Of a stretch of 64,000 nucleotides of DNA, positions 10,703 through 22,206 are shown in pieces. Source of the DNA: Alentia gelatinosa (lineage: Eukaryota > Annelida > Polychaeta > Phyllodocida > Polynoidae); assembly GCA_950022655.1 (NCBI GenBank), contig OX465590.1, positions 45,157,718 through 45,221,717 on the forward strand, read 5' to 3'. The stretch's first letter is position 1. The number at the start of each line of letters is the position of its first letter. The notes beneath the pieces are model-generated. The model did no database searches, was not told the origin of the DNA, and saw only the letters and a program-made list of their open reading frames with translations. Position numbers and translations under genes: made by a program.

Positions 10703-11409
10703 ACATAAGGCGTGCAAACACACTCTAAAAAGCATATACTTACTGTACCACTCTCAGCTAACCACGCAAACTTCCTGAAGCCTACCATGTCATGGTCCCT
10801 CTAATTGCAGGCACAAAACTCATTATCATTAATGAAATTTTGTTCTCGTCAGGGAAATCCTAAGACATCAAATATGTATCAGGTAACAGATGGAGAGGGA
10901 CCGTTCTTTAGTGCACTGCTCTCTTAAAGGCATATCGGACAATTTGGCTTGAAAATTAATACCCATGTCAATTTCCTAAAATTTTGATATGATGACCTCC
11001 AAGTGTTGTAGAACACATATCTAACTTAAAAATCAGGGGTCACCATGCTAGTTTTTGATTTATAGATCAATATTATGATCATTTTATATAAGAATGTATA
11101 GAAATTCTAAAAAGTATTTTTTTACATAGTAAAACCCATGTGATTTTCCTCAAACTTTCACAGAATATAGTTCATATGTAGTACTTCACATTTAGGTTTT
11201 GAAAACCATAGGTCACCGTACTTGTTTTGAAAAGAATTGAAGTAAACCATATTTTCAGTACATTTCCTATGTAAATCAAACAAATGTGAATTGGTCTGTT
11301 TTACCTACTAAAATTAGATAAACGTGACAAAATATTCAATCTACTCATGTTTAACAAAAATGAATCCCAAGAAAGCAGTTTTGACTAATTATTGACATTA
11401 TTTAAAAAT

Positions 11410-11560
11410 ATCACCTGATGAAGCGAGATAAATACTAGCGAAACGTCGTGGATCTAAACTTGGTACTCCAATATACAACACCACCTGTACTACTTGGTTT
11501 AATAATACCACCATTATAAAAAAATTACTGCGTCTGTTTTTTTGTGATTTTCAATTCTGA
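11410..11560 (+). mobile_element. Small insertion with 13-bp target duplication
   Basis: Bounded by ATTATTTAAAAAT at 11397-11409 and again at 11561-11573. Sister copies of the host element lack the insert, so the boundaries are supported by empty sites. A long AT-rich duplication points to target-primed reverse transcription (a Penelope-like, SINE or other non-LTR type). The first 42 bases hold a hammerhead-like core. Confidence 0.8.
11411..11451 (+). ncRNA. Hammerhead ribozyme-like core
   Basis: CTGATGA (11415-11421) and GAAA (11440-11443) stand in hammerhead order. GAAA runs into ACGT (11443-11446), a self-complementary stem III, followed by C11447 at the expected cleavage position. TCAC (11411-11414) can pair with GTGG (11448-11451) as stem I, with one wobble pair. 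Stem II is weak: only two G-C pairs with a bulge are evident. Such minimal motifs are known from Penelope-like elements and retrozymes. Confidence 0.5.
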
Positions 11561-12084
11561 ATTATTTAAAAATCACCAGGTGGCACCACTGTGAATTGTA
11601 GGATATGCCTTTAATTGTCTCATAGGGTACACCGGGTTTTCTTTCTCATACACGGACGATGTAGGTGTTTAGTTTACTGTTAGTAATTAGGGAAGCACTC
11701 GGGACTATCTGGAGCGTCTAAGTGGAGATTTTCTTTTGCTTCCTGCGGCAGAGAAGAAGAAGACAAGGCTATAATTATTTGATAGGAAGTGGGGCTTGTC
11801 TTGTCATTTCTGTTATCAGAGGCAGGAACAGCGGTAAACCTGATTACGTTTTGTGATTTCAAACTCATTATTGGATCAGATAAAAAGCGGATCCTGTTTC
11901 ACCATTCTTGTTCCATTCTCGTTTAATTTTCTTCTGAGATCTCAATGACTGCTACTCTCCAAGCGCAGCCTCTGATGCATCAGGTGGTGTGCTTGGAGAA
12001 TTAAATTACGAAACCCACGACCGTTGGACAATAGCACTGGGATGTCACAGCGTACACATGATTAATTTTTCACCTTTAAGATTG

Positions 12085-12300
12085 GGAACTCGTTCGCAAT
12101 GCCCCTGTGAGTATTGCAGTCCATTCTCCATGATCTATATCCTGTGTGTTGCAAATTCCTTTATTGTGTACGGGAGTGAGATAGAAACAGATAGTCAAAG
12201 TCATTGTTCTCCAACTCATTTGAATGCTATGTGATATTCACTCAGCTTTCGCCTCATTCATATCACTCCGCATCAAACTCGTAGAGAACAACGACTTTAA
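12085..12300 (+). repeat. Dispersed repeat, inverted relative at 31205-31465
   Basis: Collinear in reverse with 31205-31465 (shared words TATTGCAGTCC, TCTCCATG and TATATCCTGTGTG). Class unknown. Confidence 0.6.
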
Positions 12301-12562
12301 CCAAAACTTGTTGGTTTCGTCTTTGGTCCCTATACGCATATATATCTCAAAGCCAACCAACACTTTTAACTTTTGCAAATCGCATGCAAAAAGTCGCCGT
12401 AAAAGTCCCCTTGCGATACTTTTCCGGTACAATATCGCCAAGTGTGCCTTGGACCCCTTGCAATATTGCACCACCCCCTTTGCAAAATATCGCCTAGTGT
12501 ATAACGCTTGATGTGCTCATTTGTTCGACGACTATATATTGCTGACGATATTACTTAATCGA

Positions 12563-13430
12563 GCACCACCTGACGACTGTTGGCTAGACGATCTACAGTC
12601 GTCACATTTTCAGTTGTCTAGTGTGAACGCCGGGTTAGGGCACCACCTGACGACTATTGGCTAGACGATCTACAGTCGTCACATTTCTAGTCGTCTAGTG
12701 TAAACGCCGGGTTAGGGCACCACCTGACGACTATTGGCTAGACGATCTACAGTCATCATATTTCTAGTCATCTAGTGTAAACGGATGATTCAGGGCACCA
12801 CCTGACGATTATTAGCTAGATGATCTACAGTCGTCACGGTTTTAGCCGTCTAGTATAAACGGCAGTTTTAGGGCACCACCTGACGACTATTGGCTAGACG
12901 ATCTACAGTCGTCACGTTTTTAGTCATCTAGTGTAAACGGCCGGTTAGGGCACCACCTGACGACTATTGGCTCGACGATCTACCTACTGGCTTGACGATC
13001 TACAGTCATCATGTTTTCAGTCATCTAGTGTAAACGCCGGGTTAGGGCACCAAATGATAACTATTGGCTTGACGATCTACAGTTGTCACGTTTTCAGTTG
13101 TCTAGTGTAAACGCCGGGTTAGGGCACCACCTGACGACTACTGGCTTGACGATCTACATTCGTCACGTTTTTAGTCATCTAGTGTAAACGCTGGGTTAGG
13201 GCACCAAATGATAACTATTGGCTAGACGATCTACATTCGTCACGTTTTTAGTCATCTAGTGTAAACGCCGGGTTAGGGCACCACCTGACGACTATTGACT
13301 AGATGATCTACAGTCATCATGTTTTCAGTCATCTAGTGTAAACACCAGGTTAGAGCACCACCTGACGACTATTGTCTAGACGATCTACAGTCGTCACGTT
13401 TTAGTCATCTAGTGTAAACGCAGGGTAAGG
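12563..13430 (+). repeat. 77-bp satellite array
   Basis: About eleven head-to-tail units starting GCACCACCTGACGAC, at 12563, 12640, 12717, 12795, 12873, 12950, 13047, 13124, 13201, 13278 and 13355. The spacing is 77-78 bp except for one 97-bp unit that carries an internal 20-bp duplication. Each unit holds inverted words (GACGAC...GTCGTC, TAGACGATCTACAGTCGTC). Single and short-array relatives are dispersed at 4014, 19439, 37180 and 38030. Confidence 0.95.
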
Positions 13431-14044
13431 ACTTTTTTCCGTTGGAAAGTCCACTGCCAGTCACTCTGGGATGAATCACAGACGTCGGAAAATGGATGTG
13501 GAGATCGTTACACAATCTCTAGAATACAGGAGTCACACGAGTGTCAGCCGGATAAGGATGGTTTTAGCAGACCAGCTATAATACTCAGTCTGGATATGAT
13601 AACTAATAGCTTCCTCTGACCATTTATCTTCTTTTTTATATTCAACTGACATTTATTTTTGCCCTAGATGGAACGTATCGGATTCAGTGTCTTGGTGAAA
13701 TATTATATATTTACGACAAGAGATAAAAACGCCCAGTAAAAGGGTGAATATAAAGTCTTCTTGTATATCTCACCCCTGGTATTTGTATACCCTATAGATT
13801 TAACATTGGGAAATCAAATCCAACGCCCATTGAGTATTTAGAAGAAATACTTTTTTTTCTTTCTCGATATTTAAACTACATGAACTTCAGCTTCAGAGCT
13901 GGTTTTAGTGTTCATGCAGTATTGGCATGTTTATGTTTCACAGACATTCTTAATGATGTTGAGAGTTTTATGGGATAATATCAGAAATGTTAGCCCATTA
14001 GACTATGTGAAGGGTGAAGTGAATTGAGAGACCTAGTCAGGTTT

Positions 14045-14168
14045 TGGGTCAGAGCTCCCATCTCAGAGCTGTCAAAGCTCATCTCATTTGAATTACTATG
14101 TAATTCATGCAGCTTCGCCTTGTAAATTACCATGTGATTCAAACTTGATGGGACACAAGCTCTGACCC
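14045..14168. repeat. Foldback with GCAGCTTCGCC loop
   Basis: GGGTCAGAGCT (14045) pairs with AGCTCTGACCC (14158-14168). The inner arms carry GTAATTCA-type words and the centre reads ATGCAGCTTCGCCTTG. A related hairpin is at 57050-57170. Confidence 0.65.
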
Positions 14169-14877
14169 TAACGTAGGTTTCCTCTATAGAATTGAAAAAT
14201 CCATCCCAGTATTTTTTTTGTTAGAAAAAACTTATCTAACCGGAAAATCGGGCCCCCGATTTCCGCCGATTTCACCGATTTTCCTCGATTTTTTTTTCCT
14301 AGTGTTGTGGTGGAGTTTTTTGTGAGCCCCGATTCACCAAAAAGCCTCGGTTAAATTCCATCATTTTTGGGTATATAATAATTATATAACGCCCTACCAT
14401 GTTTGTATGATGGAAATTGATGATAAATACGGAACTCGACATAAACGTCTTTTTCCGTATTTATCGTCAATTTTTATGTTGTATTGTACCTTGTATAGCA
14501 TGGTCAGGACGTTTTACATAAATACATACAAAGTGTTGATTATCTGAACCCGCATTCAAGCGATATCATGAGAAAGTATCCAGAGAGTTGAATAGAGATT
14601 TCCCCCTCATTAACAACGAAGGCAAGAGTTGTGATAAAAAGGACGCAGACAGAATGTCGTCTGATTGTCCGCTGATCTGCGCATGCGTCGGTTAGGACGT
14701 CATCCGGCGGGAAAATCTCTCGTTGGTCAATGGTGATTAATTGGAGCCAACTCCAATTAACTGCCTTTCCTTTGAAGAAAATCCTTGAGGATATTTTAAT
14801 CAACAACTATTTCATGTTCAACCTAAGAAAATAGATATAAACAAACAAGACAGACTCGATTCAAAATAATGTGTAGA

Positions 14878-17062
14878 GGTGTGTGTGAGAGGGGTGTTAG
14901 AGCGCCGGTCCACTCAGTGATATGAATGATACCCTGTGGTTGGTATGAGACCATGTATATGGTAGATGTGTATGAGGGGTGTTAGAGCGCTCGATCCACT
15001 TAAGAATATGATGAATACCCTGTGGTAGGTATCAGACCATGTACGGATATATGTGTGAGGGAGGGGTGTTAGAGTGCTGGTCCACTCAGAGATGTGAATC
15101 ATACCCTGTGGTTGGAATGAGACGATGTACATGGTAGGTGTGTATGAGGGGTGTTAGAGCGCTCGATCCACTTAGGGATATATTGAATACCCTGTGTTAG
15201 GTATCAGACCATGTACGGATATATGTGTGAGGGAGGGGTGTTAGAGCGCTGGTCCACTCAGAGATGTGAATCATACCCTGTGGTTGGTATGAGACCATGT
15301 ATATGGTAGATGTGTATGAGGGGTGTTAGAGCGCTTGATCCACTTAGGGATATAATGAATACCCTGTGGTAGGTATCAGACCATGTTAAGGATGTATGTC
15401 CGAGGGAGGGGTGTTAGAGCACCAGGTCCATGAAGGGATTTTAATGATACCCTGTGGTTGGTATAAGATCATCTACGTGGTATGTGAGTAAGGGGGGTTA
15501 GAGCGCCAGATCCACTTAGGGACACGATGAATACCCTGTGGTAGGTATTAGACTGTGTGCGGATGTATGTCCGATGGAGGGGTGTTAGAGCGCTGGACCC
15601 TCTCAGCGGTGTGAATGCCCACCTGTGGCTGGTATGAGACCATGTACATGATATATGTGTGTGTAAGGGGTGTTAGAGCGCCGGATCCACATAGGAATAT
15701 ATTGAATACTCTGTGGTAGGTATCAGACCGTGTTAAGGATGTATGTGTGAGGGAGCAGTGTTAGAGCGACGGTGCACTCAGAGATGTGAATGATACCCTG
15801 TGGTTGGTATTAGACCATGTACATGGTATGTGTGTGGGAGAGGGGTATTAGAGCACTGGGTCCACCAAGGGATATGAATGATACCCTATGGTGGGTGTGA
15901 GATCATGTATGTGTGTATGTGTGGTAGAGCGGTGTGTTGGAGGTGTGTGTGTTAGAGGTGTGCTGGAACACCAGGTCTACTCAGGGATGTGACTGATACC
16001 ATGTGGTGGGTATGAGATCAGGTACGCCTGTATATGTATGAGGGAGGAGTATTAGAGTGCTGACCCTCTCAGGGGTAGGATGAATACTCTGTGGTAGGTA
16101 TCAGACCATGTACAGACGTATGTGTGAGGGAGGGGTGTAAGAGCGCCAGTGCACTTAGAGATGTGAATGATACATTGTGATAGGAATAAGACCATGTACA
16201 TGATATATGTGTGTAAGAGGTGTTAGAGCACTGGATCCACATAGGAATATATTGAATACTCTGTGGTAGGTATCAGACCGTGTTAAGGATTTATGTGTGA
16301 GGGAGGGGTGTTAGAGCGACGTTGCACTCAGAGATGTGAATAATACTGTGTGGCTGGTATGAGACCATGTACATGATCTATGTGTGTGTAAGGGGTGTTA
16401 GAGCGCCGGATCCACATAGGAATATATTGAATACTCTGTGGTAGGTATAAGACCGTGTTAAGGATGTATGTGTGAGGGAGGGGTGTTAGAGCGCCAGTGC
16501 ACTTAGAGATGTGAATGATACCTTGTGGTAGGAATAAAACCATGTACATGATATATGTGTGTAAGGGGTGTTAGAGCACTGGATCCACATAGGAATATAT
16601 TGAATACTCTGTGGTAGGTATCAGATCGTGTTAAGGATGTATGTGTGAGGGAGGGGTGTTAGAGCGCCAGTGCACTTAGAGATGTGAATGATACCTTGTG
16701 GTAGGAATAAAACCATGTACATGATATATGTGTGTAAGGGGTGTTAGAGCACTGGATCCACATAGGAATATATTGAATACTCTGTGGTAGGTATCAGACC
16801 GTGTTAAGGATTTATGTGTGAGGGAGGGGTGTTAGAGCGACAGTGCACTCAGAGATGTGAATGATACCTTGTGGTTGGTACACTGTATGTGTGTGTAAGG
16901 GGTGTTAGAGCGCCAGATCCACTTAGGGATATGATGAATACCCCGTAGTAGGTATCAGACCGTGCACAGATGTATGTCCGAGGGAGGGGCGATACCCTGT
17001 GGTTGGTATGAGACCATGTACATGGTATGTGAGAGCTGTGTTAAAGCACTGGATCCACTCAG
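14878..17062 (+). repeat. Dimeric satellite array (about 173-bp repeat)
   Basis: More than 2 kb of GAGGGGTGTTAGAGCG units. Two monomer types of roughly 85 bp alternate: one with GATGTGAATGATACC, one with GATATATTGAATAC. In the better conserved right part the same word recurs at 16306, 16481, 16654 and 16827, a dimer period of 173-175 bp. The left part is more diverged. Short ORFs here are artefacts. Confidence 0.93.
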
Positions 17063-17249
17063 ACCAGGCCGGGTCTGGGGATTAGCGGCACGTGTCTGTG
17101 GCCCGTCTGAGTGCACCACGCTGTCCGCGTACAAACACTGACTCTGACCAGTCCCCGAGCAGCTCACCGAGCAGCTCACGCCCAACTGAGCAGCTCATCA
17201 CGCTGCCCACTTTGCCGCGCCAAGTGTCCGCACATTCAACTATGGCTCT

Positions 17250-17343
17250 TTCTTTTTATCTTACCCCTGGTACAAGTTTAGCCATAGGAATAACGTTAGA
17301 AAAAAATACTCAACAATGACCCCTGTAAAGTGACAATACTATG
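17250..17343 (+). repeat. Dispersed repeat S, left part
   Basis: The left side of a repeat split by the insertion at 17344-17665; it resumes at 17666-17830. The uninterrupted relative is at 24712-24915. Confidence 0.75.
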
Positions 17344-17665
17344 AGAAAACGTGGTTACTGAGCCCGTACAGGTGGCTGTTCGAGGTCATTTGATGAAAAA
17401 ATACGGCCCGATGCCGCAGGCTAGAGGGCCGTATTTTTTCATCAAATGACCGAGAAAGGACACCATACGGGCTCAGTCACTACGTTTTCTTATTACTATA
17501 CACCTCCTACTCGTTGAAAAATATGTTTTTATTAACTTTTCTGCACCTCAAAAGACCACTGCTATTCACTACGGCCCGCTGCCACAGCGGGCGCGAACAT
17601 TATTTATACTACACCCTCAGCAGCGGGCAGTATTTCATACATGTTCGCCCATAGGTGTATAGTAA
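17344..17665 (+). mobile_element. Foldback element Q, best-bounded copy
   Basis: 322 bp flanked by exact TATG duplications (17340-17343 and 17666-17669). The hairpin 17344-17490 has a perfect 26-bp inner stem (17384-17409 with 17426-17451) around a 16-nt loop, and outer arms starting AGAAAACGT. The tail (17491-17665) has its own inverted ends ATTACTATACACC and GGTGTATAGTAA. The empty site is visible at 24798-24801. Confidence 0.88.
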
Positions 17666-17830
17666 TATGACACGGTCATGGCGGAGTGAATATGAGATGA
17701 TGTCATATGCTATTGACCAACTGGATTTGTGAAGTGATTTGAATTATTCTGATTTTGTGTGGCTATTTGATGTCAGTGAAAGGGGTGAGATAAATCCAGA
17801 ACTGGACTTGAATTGCAAAATACACAATAC
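17666..17830 (+). repeat. Dispersed repeat S, right part
   Basis: Continues the repeat interrupted at 17344. It matches 24802 onward, including the GTGAATGNGAAATGACGTCATATG-like segment; the CRE word TGACGTCA is intact only at 24834. Confidence 0.7.
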
Positions 17831-17909
17831 TGCACTTGTTTGGATGGGACGTATTTGTCACGCGGCTTTGCCTCAATGACTATTTAAATTGAATATGATG
17901 ATCGTCTAC

Positions 17910-18361
17910 TGGTCTAGTACACATATCTAACTTAAAAATCAGGGATCACCCTGCTAGTTTTCGATTTGGAAATAGATATTATGATAATACTAAAATAGAA
18001 TATATAGAAATTCTAAAGAGTTATTTTTAACATAGTAAAAAGCCCATTTCACTTTCCTCAAACATTCACAGAGTATAGTAGATGTATAGAACAACGCATT
18101 TAAGGTTTAAAATTCATAGGTCACCATACTTGTTTTTGAACGAATTGAGGAAAACCATATTTTTCAAAAGATTACCTATGTAAATCAAATACATATAAAT
18201 TGGCCCATTTCAACCTATTAAGACTGGATAAACTGGACAAAACACTAAATTTACTCATTTTTAGAATTAGAATGAATCCCAAGATACCAGTTTTTGACTG
18301 ATAATTGACATTATTAAAAAATAACCAGGTGGCGCCACCGTGAATTTTAGAATATGCCTTT
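17910..18361 (+). mobile_element. Family O element, 3' part
   Basis: Collinear with 10990-11610 without the 151-bp insert, ending ATATGCCTTTAA. It contains ACCAGGTGGCGCCACC. The 5' end is missing. Confidence 0.75.
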
Positions 18362-18539
18362 AATAAGGATTAATCATACAAATAGTCTCATTTACCTTTT
18401 ACTACGACATCAATGTCCACTTTTATTCCTCTTTATATCGATTAAATGATGTCCATTTGCACGTCTATACTCTTAGCAACGCGCTGGGTGCGTATTAAAC
18501 ACCCGTAAAATAAATCAGTTTAAGTGACACTTGTTGCCC

Positions 18540-18800
18540 CATAAACAGGAAGCTAGGTACTGAACACAGTGAGAATGGCCATCGCCCTGACTGAGTCAAC
18601 CACCTTTACTGCCCCCTCTCTCCGCACTTATTGGCCTCCCGCCAGGGGGATCCCCTGTTTTTCCCGCGCTTTTGGCCAAGCAGACGACATTTGGTTTTCT
18701 GATATCAAACCGAGGCTGATGGCCTTCTGTCAGCAATGGCGCCTTTTACGACCCTACCGGGGAGTGGTAACAGGGAGGGAAAAGGGGGCTTAATACGTTC
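18540..18800. other. GC-rich island, unassigned
   Basis: More GC-rich than its surroundings, with a 74-codon frame (18569-18793, plus) that I do not recognise. No repeat partner was seen. It could be a host CpG-rich segment. Confidence 0.25.
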
Positions 18801-19034
18801 GTCCCTTTTCATACCGCACAGTGTGACGAACGTATACAGTGTCAGCGAATTTATCTAGGCGGGTCTGAGTGAGCATGCGCGGTTGTGGACATGCACCTGG
18901 CAGCAATTTGCTGGTAGATTGAGCTGAAAGGGGTTGGCTTTATCAGGAGTTGGCCATGAGTGAGATGCAACTATTAGATGGGAATACTTCAAAGGTGGAC
19001 GAGTTATTGAACTCACGCCTGATGGTAATCTGTT

Positions 19035-20515
19035 TGTGGCGGGAATATGGGGTATTCATACCGTGATGAAGGTGGGTCGCGTATTTATCTACCATAAAAA
19101 CCGATGGTGTTGAAATTTGATACGAAGCGGCTAGTGGCTGGATGGGTATAAAAGAGAAAAAAACATGGAGAAGTCGGCATTGATTATTCAGACTTTGTAT
19201 ACTTTGCGTCACTTTCGGCAAAATAAGAATAAAAAAAAGGTGTCCAATGCCCGCACAATCACCATAAGAATTAAAACATATTCATGATGTATAAAAGCAG
19301 AATATGCCAAATCGATTCTGGAACTCTCACATGGTGTTTACATAGGCGATTATGGACAGCAATTCTTGAATTTAAGACCACCTGACAACTTACCCAGTGT
19401 TTACACCAGGCGATTATAGGCAGTGATTCTTGAATCGAGCACCACCTGATGACTTACCCGGCATTTTCACTAGACGATTATAGGGGGCGATTCTTGAATT
19501 TAGCACCGACTGATGACTTACCCGGCATTTACACTAGACGATTATAGGGGGCGATTCTTGAATTTAGCACCATCTGACGACTTACCCCGAGTTTACACAA
19601 GACGATTATAGGGGGCGATTCTTGAATTTAGCACCACCTGATGAGTTACCCAGCGTTTCCGCTTGACGATTATAGGGGGCGATTCTTGAATTTAGCACCA
19701 TCTGACCACATTTAGCCATAAAAGACTAGCAATCGTCTAATGTAAATGTCAAGGCTTGGCAACTGCAGACAGTCTGATTACATTAGATAATGCAGTTTAG
19801 CACCACCTGGTGATCGTGTAGACCATTTGACGGAAGATGACTATTTCAGGCCGGCGTGAATTAGTCATCTTCACTGCTTGATATTTGATAAAAATAGGTC
19901 TAGGGTCAACGACTATTACAGCTGAAATTGCATATACAAGGCACCACCAGTTGGCTATAGGCTAGAAATCTATAGTTGTGTAGTGTAAATGGCGGGTTGG
20001 GCAATTCCCTACAAAACATCTATAACTGAAATAAGTATTAGTCAACCCTTACAGAATCGTTAGGTGGTGCAAAATTGAGTAATCTGATGTCATCAGACGA
20101 TCTGTGGTCGTCACTTGTTGGGCATCCAAGCAAAACAATTTCTAGCCATTGACAGCTGAAAGTCGTCAGGTGGTGCTAAATTCAAGACGCACTGTCAATG
20201 ATCGTCTAGTGTAAACGCTGTGTGAGATTGGGTGAGAATCTTTTTGGCATATTCTGCTATTAATATGTCATTAAACTATATTAGTTCTTATGGTGATTGG
20301 ATGGGCATTGGACACCTTTTTTTATTATTTTCCCGAAGGTAACGCAAAGTATACAAAGTCTGAATTATCAATGTTGACTTCTTCATGTTTTTTTCTCTTT
20401 TATACCTATCAAGCAGCCGCTTCGTATGAAATTCCAACACCATCATTATATATGGTAGATATATATGTGACCCACCCTCATTGTAGAATACATGCCCCGT
20501 ATTGCTGCAGGTTTG
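19035..20515. mobile_element. Giant foldback element with tandem subrepeats
   Basis: Outer arms of about 270 bp (about 19035-19310 and 20262-20515) are inverted copies: GTGTCCAATGCCC on the left answers GGGCATTGGACAC on the right. Inside the left arm is a 64-bp tandem array (19439-19700), and a matching unit stands inverted at about 20150-20225. Inverted repeats made of an outer unique part plus inner tandem subrepeats recall the Drosophila FB type. No coding capacity is seen. Confidence 0.8.
19439..19700 (+). repeat. 64-bp tandem array in foldback arm
   Basis: Units start GCACC at 19439, 19503, 19567, 19631 and 19695, exactly 64 bp apart, each with GACGATTATAGGGGGCGATT. They are related to the 77-bp satellite at 12563 through the GCACCACCTGAYGAC head. 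Confidence 0.92.
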
Positions 20516-21050
20516 TGTAAACTATTATTGAATTTAAGCCACTTAGAAACAAAGTATTTGTTTTCACGAGGCAAATATTCAGTTATCTGAACGGTTTGTA
20601 ATCCTGCCTCAAACTGAGACAAAAATCAAATTCAATAAACAATTTCTTCACAATATCTGCAGTGTTTTATTTGAGACCAGTGTTCTTAGAAGTGAATTCC
20701 TCTTCACTTTAAAGGATTGTTGAAGACAATGAAGACTCTCTTCCAGATTCTCGTAACATCCAAGACCCATTAGACGTATTAGACGTATTAGAAATGCGAC
20801 ATTCCTTTCTCGATCTGTTTCCTTGAGATAACAAAGTGCAGCTAATAGCTGTCCAACTCTTAGCTTCTCATTGATACCATTGAGTAATGAGATTTAGTGA
20901 AAATCACCATTGTCTAGTGATTCAAAGGATTTGATGCCTTTATGTCATTCTGGCAGCTGTGCTCTTATGACAGGAATATTGACTTCATCAAACAAAGTGG
21001 CACAAAGTGCAGAAGACAGAGAGCAGTGCTAGACTTTGTTTTAAAGCCTG
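20516..21050. other. No feature seen
   Basis: Unassigned, AT-rich, without supported genes. Confidence 0.5.
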
Positions 21051-21054
21051 CCCC

Positions 21055-21778
21055 CACCTACCACGATTCTGGTCCCGATTGGCCTTACGACGGCCTTCCC
21101 GACACCATTCCGATTGAAGCGTGAGGTCTGGCAAAATCGTGATAGGTGGAACAGGTTTCTGCGATTCCGTCTACGACAGCTCACGATAGGCTGCGATTGT
21201 AAACGCCAATCGTAGAGGTCCCGATAACTTCCAACATGTTGGAAATTTCGTAGCCTGTCGTAGGGTATTGTAGTGTATTTGAATGGGAAAATATCTCTTG
21301 TAGGTGAAATACTAGATGGAAAATTATGAAATTCTAGAATTAGGTAGGCCGTATACAGATATATATTCGGTGAAAATATGATATCATTTGATTAAGGATA
21401 AAGGTCTGAAAATAATAGTTTCAGATCGGAATCACGATTCTATCACAGTTATCTTTTTCAATTTGATTGTATTGGAGTCTGAAAAATCACTTCAAATTAT
21501 TTTGTGAATACCTCTAAAAAACTATTCAGATTCATTTAATGTTTCCAAAATTATAATATATTTTAATATCAAAACTCATATACATTGATACACAGATTGA
21601 ATCGTGACCATGGTTTATGTTTTTGGTCCTCCAAAGGCGTTTCTACGCTCTACGATTTCAAACCATGTCCACGATTTGAAACTATCGGGGACCTACCGAT
21701 AGGCCACGATTTGGGCATTTCAAATCGTAGCGATCGGGAAGCATGTCGTGGCCTATCGTGGTAGGTGGGGGTCCCCTC
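21055..21778 (+). mobile_element. Family B MITE, copy 3, expanded
   Basis: Starts AGCCTGCCCCCACCTACC and ends GGTAGGTGGGGGTCCCC. It is about twice the family length because some 340 bp of unrelated AT-rich DNA (about 21275-21640) lies between its halves. The dyad TTCCAACATGTTGGAA is at 21229-21244. Confidence 0.8.
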
Positions 21779-21935
21779 TTATTGATCAGAATGGTTTCAT
21801 TGTACAGAAGAAGATGCAACTCTATGTAAAATCCTCCAAGTTTGGAGGTTCGCTGGCAGAAGCCACGTCCACCATAGGTCAAGAAGGCATATTAGCGACT
21901 GAGGTGGAATCCAGATTCAAATAGTGTTTCCCTAA

Positions 21936-22203
21936 AGGGCCGATTCCACCAACAGGATGGATTTGCCGTGGTATATCTTGGTATGTCTTGTAGAGTCTTA
22001 CTGTGTCGCAATGTGTCATACCTCACTTGTCTCAAAACGTAGGCGAGTGGTGTCGGGTGTATATTTTGGTGCGACACCACCGCGACACCTCAAGACACAT
22101 CGCGACAAATAGGCACGCAATGATTCAATCCTAGCCCAATCTAGCAAGACAACCAAATCGGCCCGAATCTTGCTACTTCGTGTGTGTTGGTGGAATCGGC
22201 CCT
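21936..22203. mobile_element. Family D MITE (TAA duplication)
   Basis: A 268-bp element with near-perfect ends AGGGCCGATTCCACCAACA and TGTTGGTGGAATCGGCCCT between exact TAA at 21933-21935 and 22204-22206. It has no coding capacity. The terminal type and TWA duplication fit PIF/Harbinger; the CCACCAAC word is shared with family A ends. Confidence 0.88.
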
Positions 22204-22206
22204 TAA

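Larger units (their letters stand above)
10928..11610 (+). mobile_element. Family O element, copy with nested insertion
   Basis: Inverted ends AGGCATATC and GATATGCCT lie between TTAA at 10924-10927 and 11611-11614. It is AT-rich and non-coding. Just before the right end it holds ATCACCAGGTGGCACCAC, a CTCF-like word. A 151-bp insertion (11410-11560) interrupts it. Without the insertion it is collinear with copies at 17910, 27270 and 58511. TTAA flanks suggest a piggyBac or Kolobok relative. Confidence 0.85.

Noticed and set aside
14878..17062. Possible CRISPR array
   Set aside because: Whole units repeat without unique spacers, and the context is animal-like; it is a satellite. The same holds for the arrays at 12563, 19439, 54595, 56619 and 63724.
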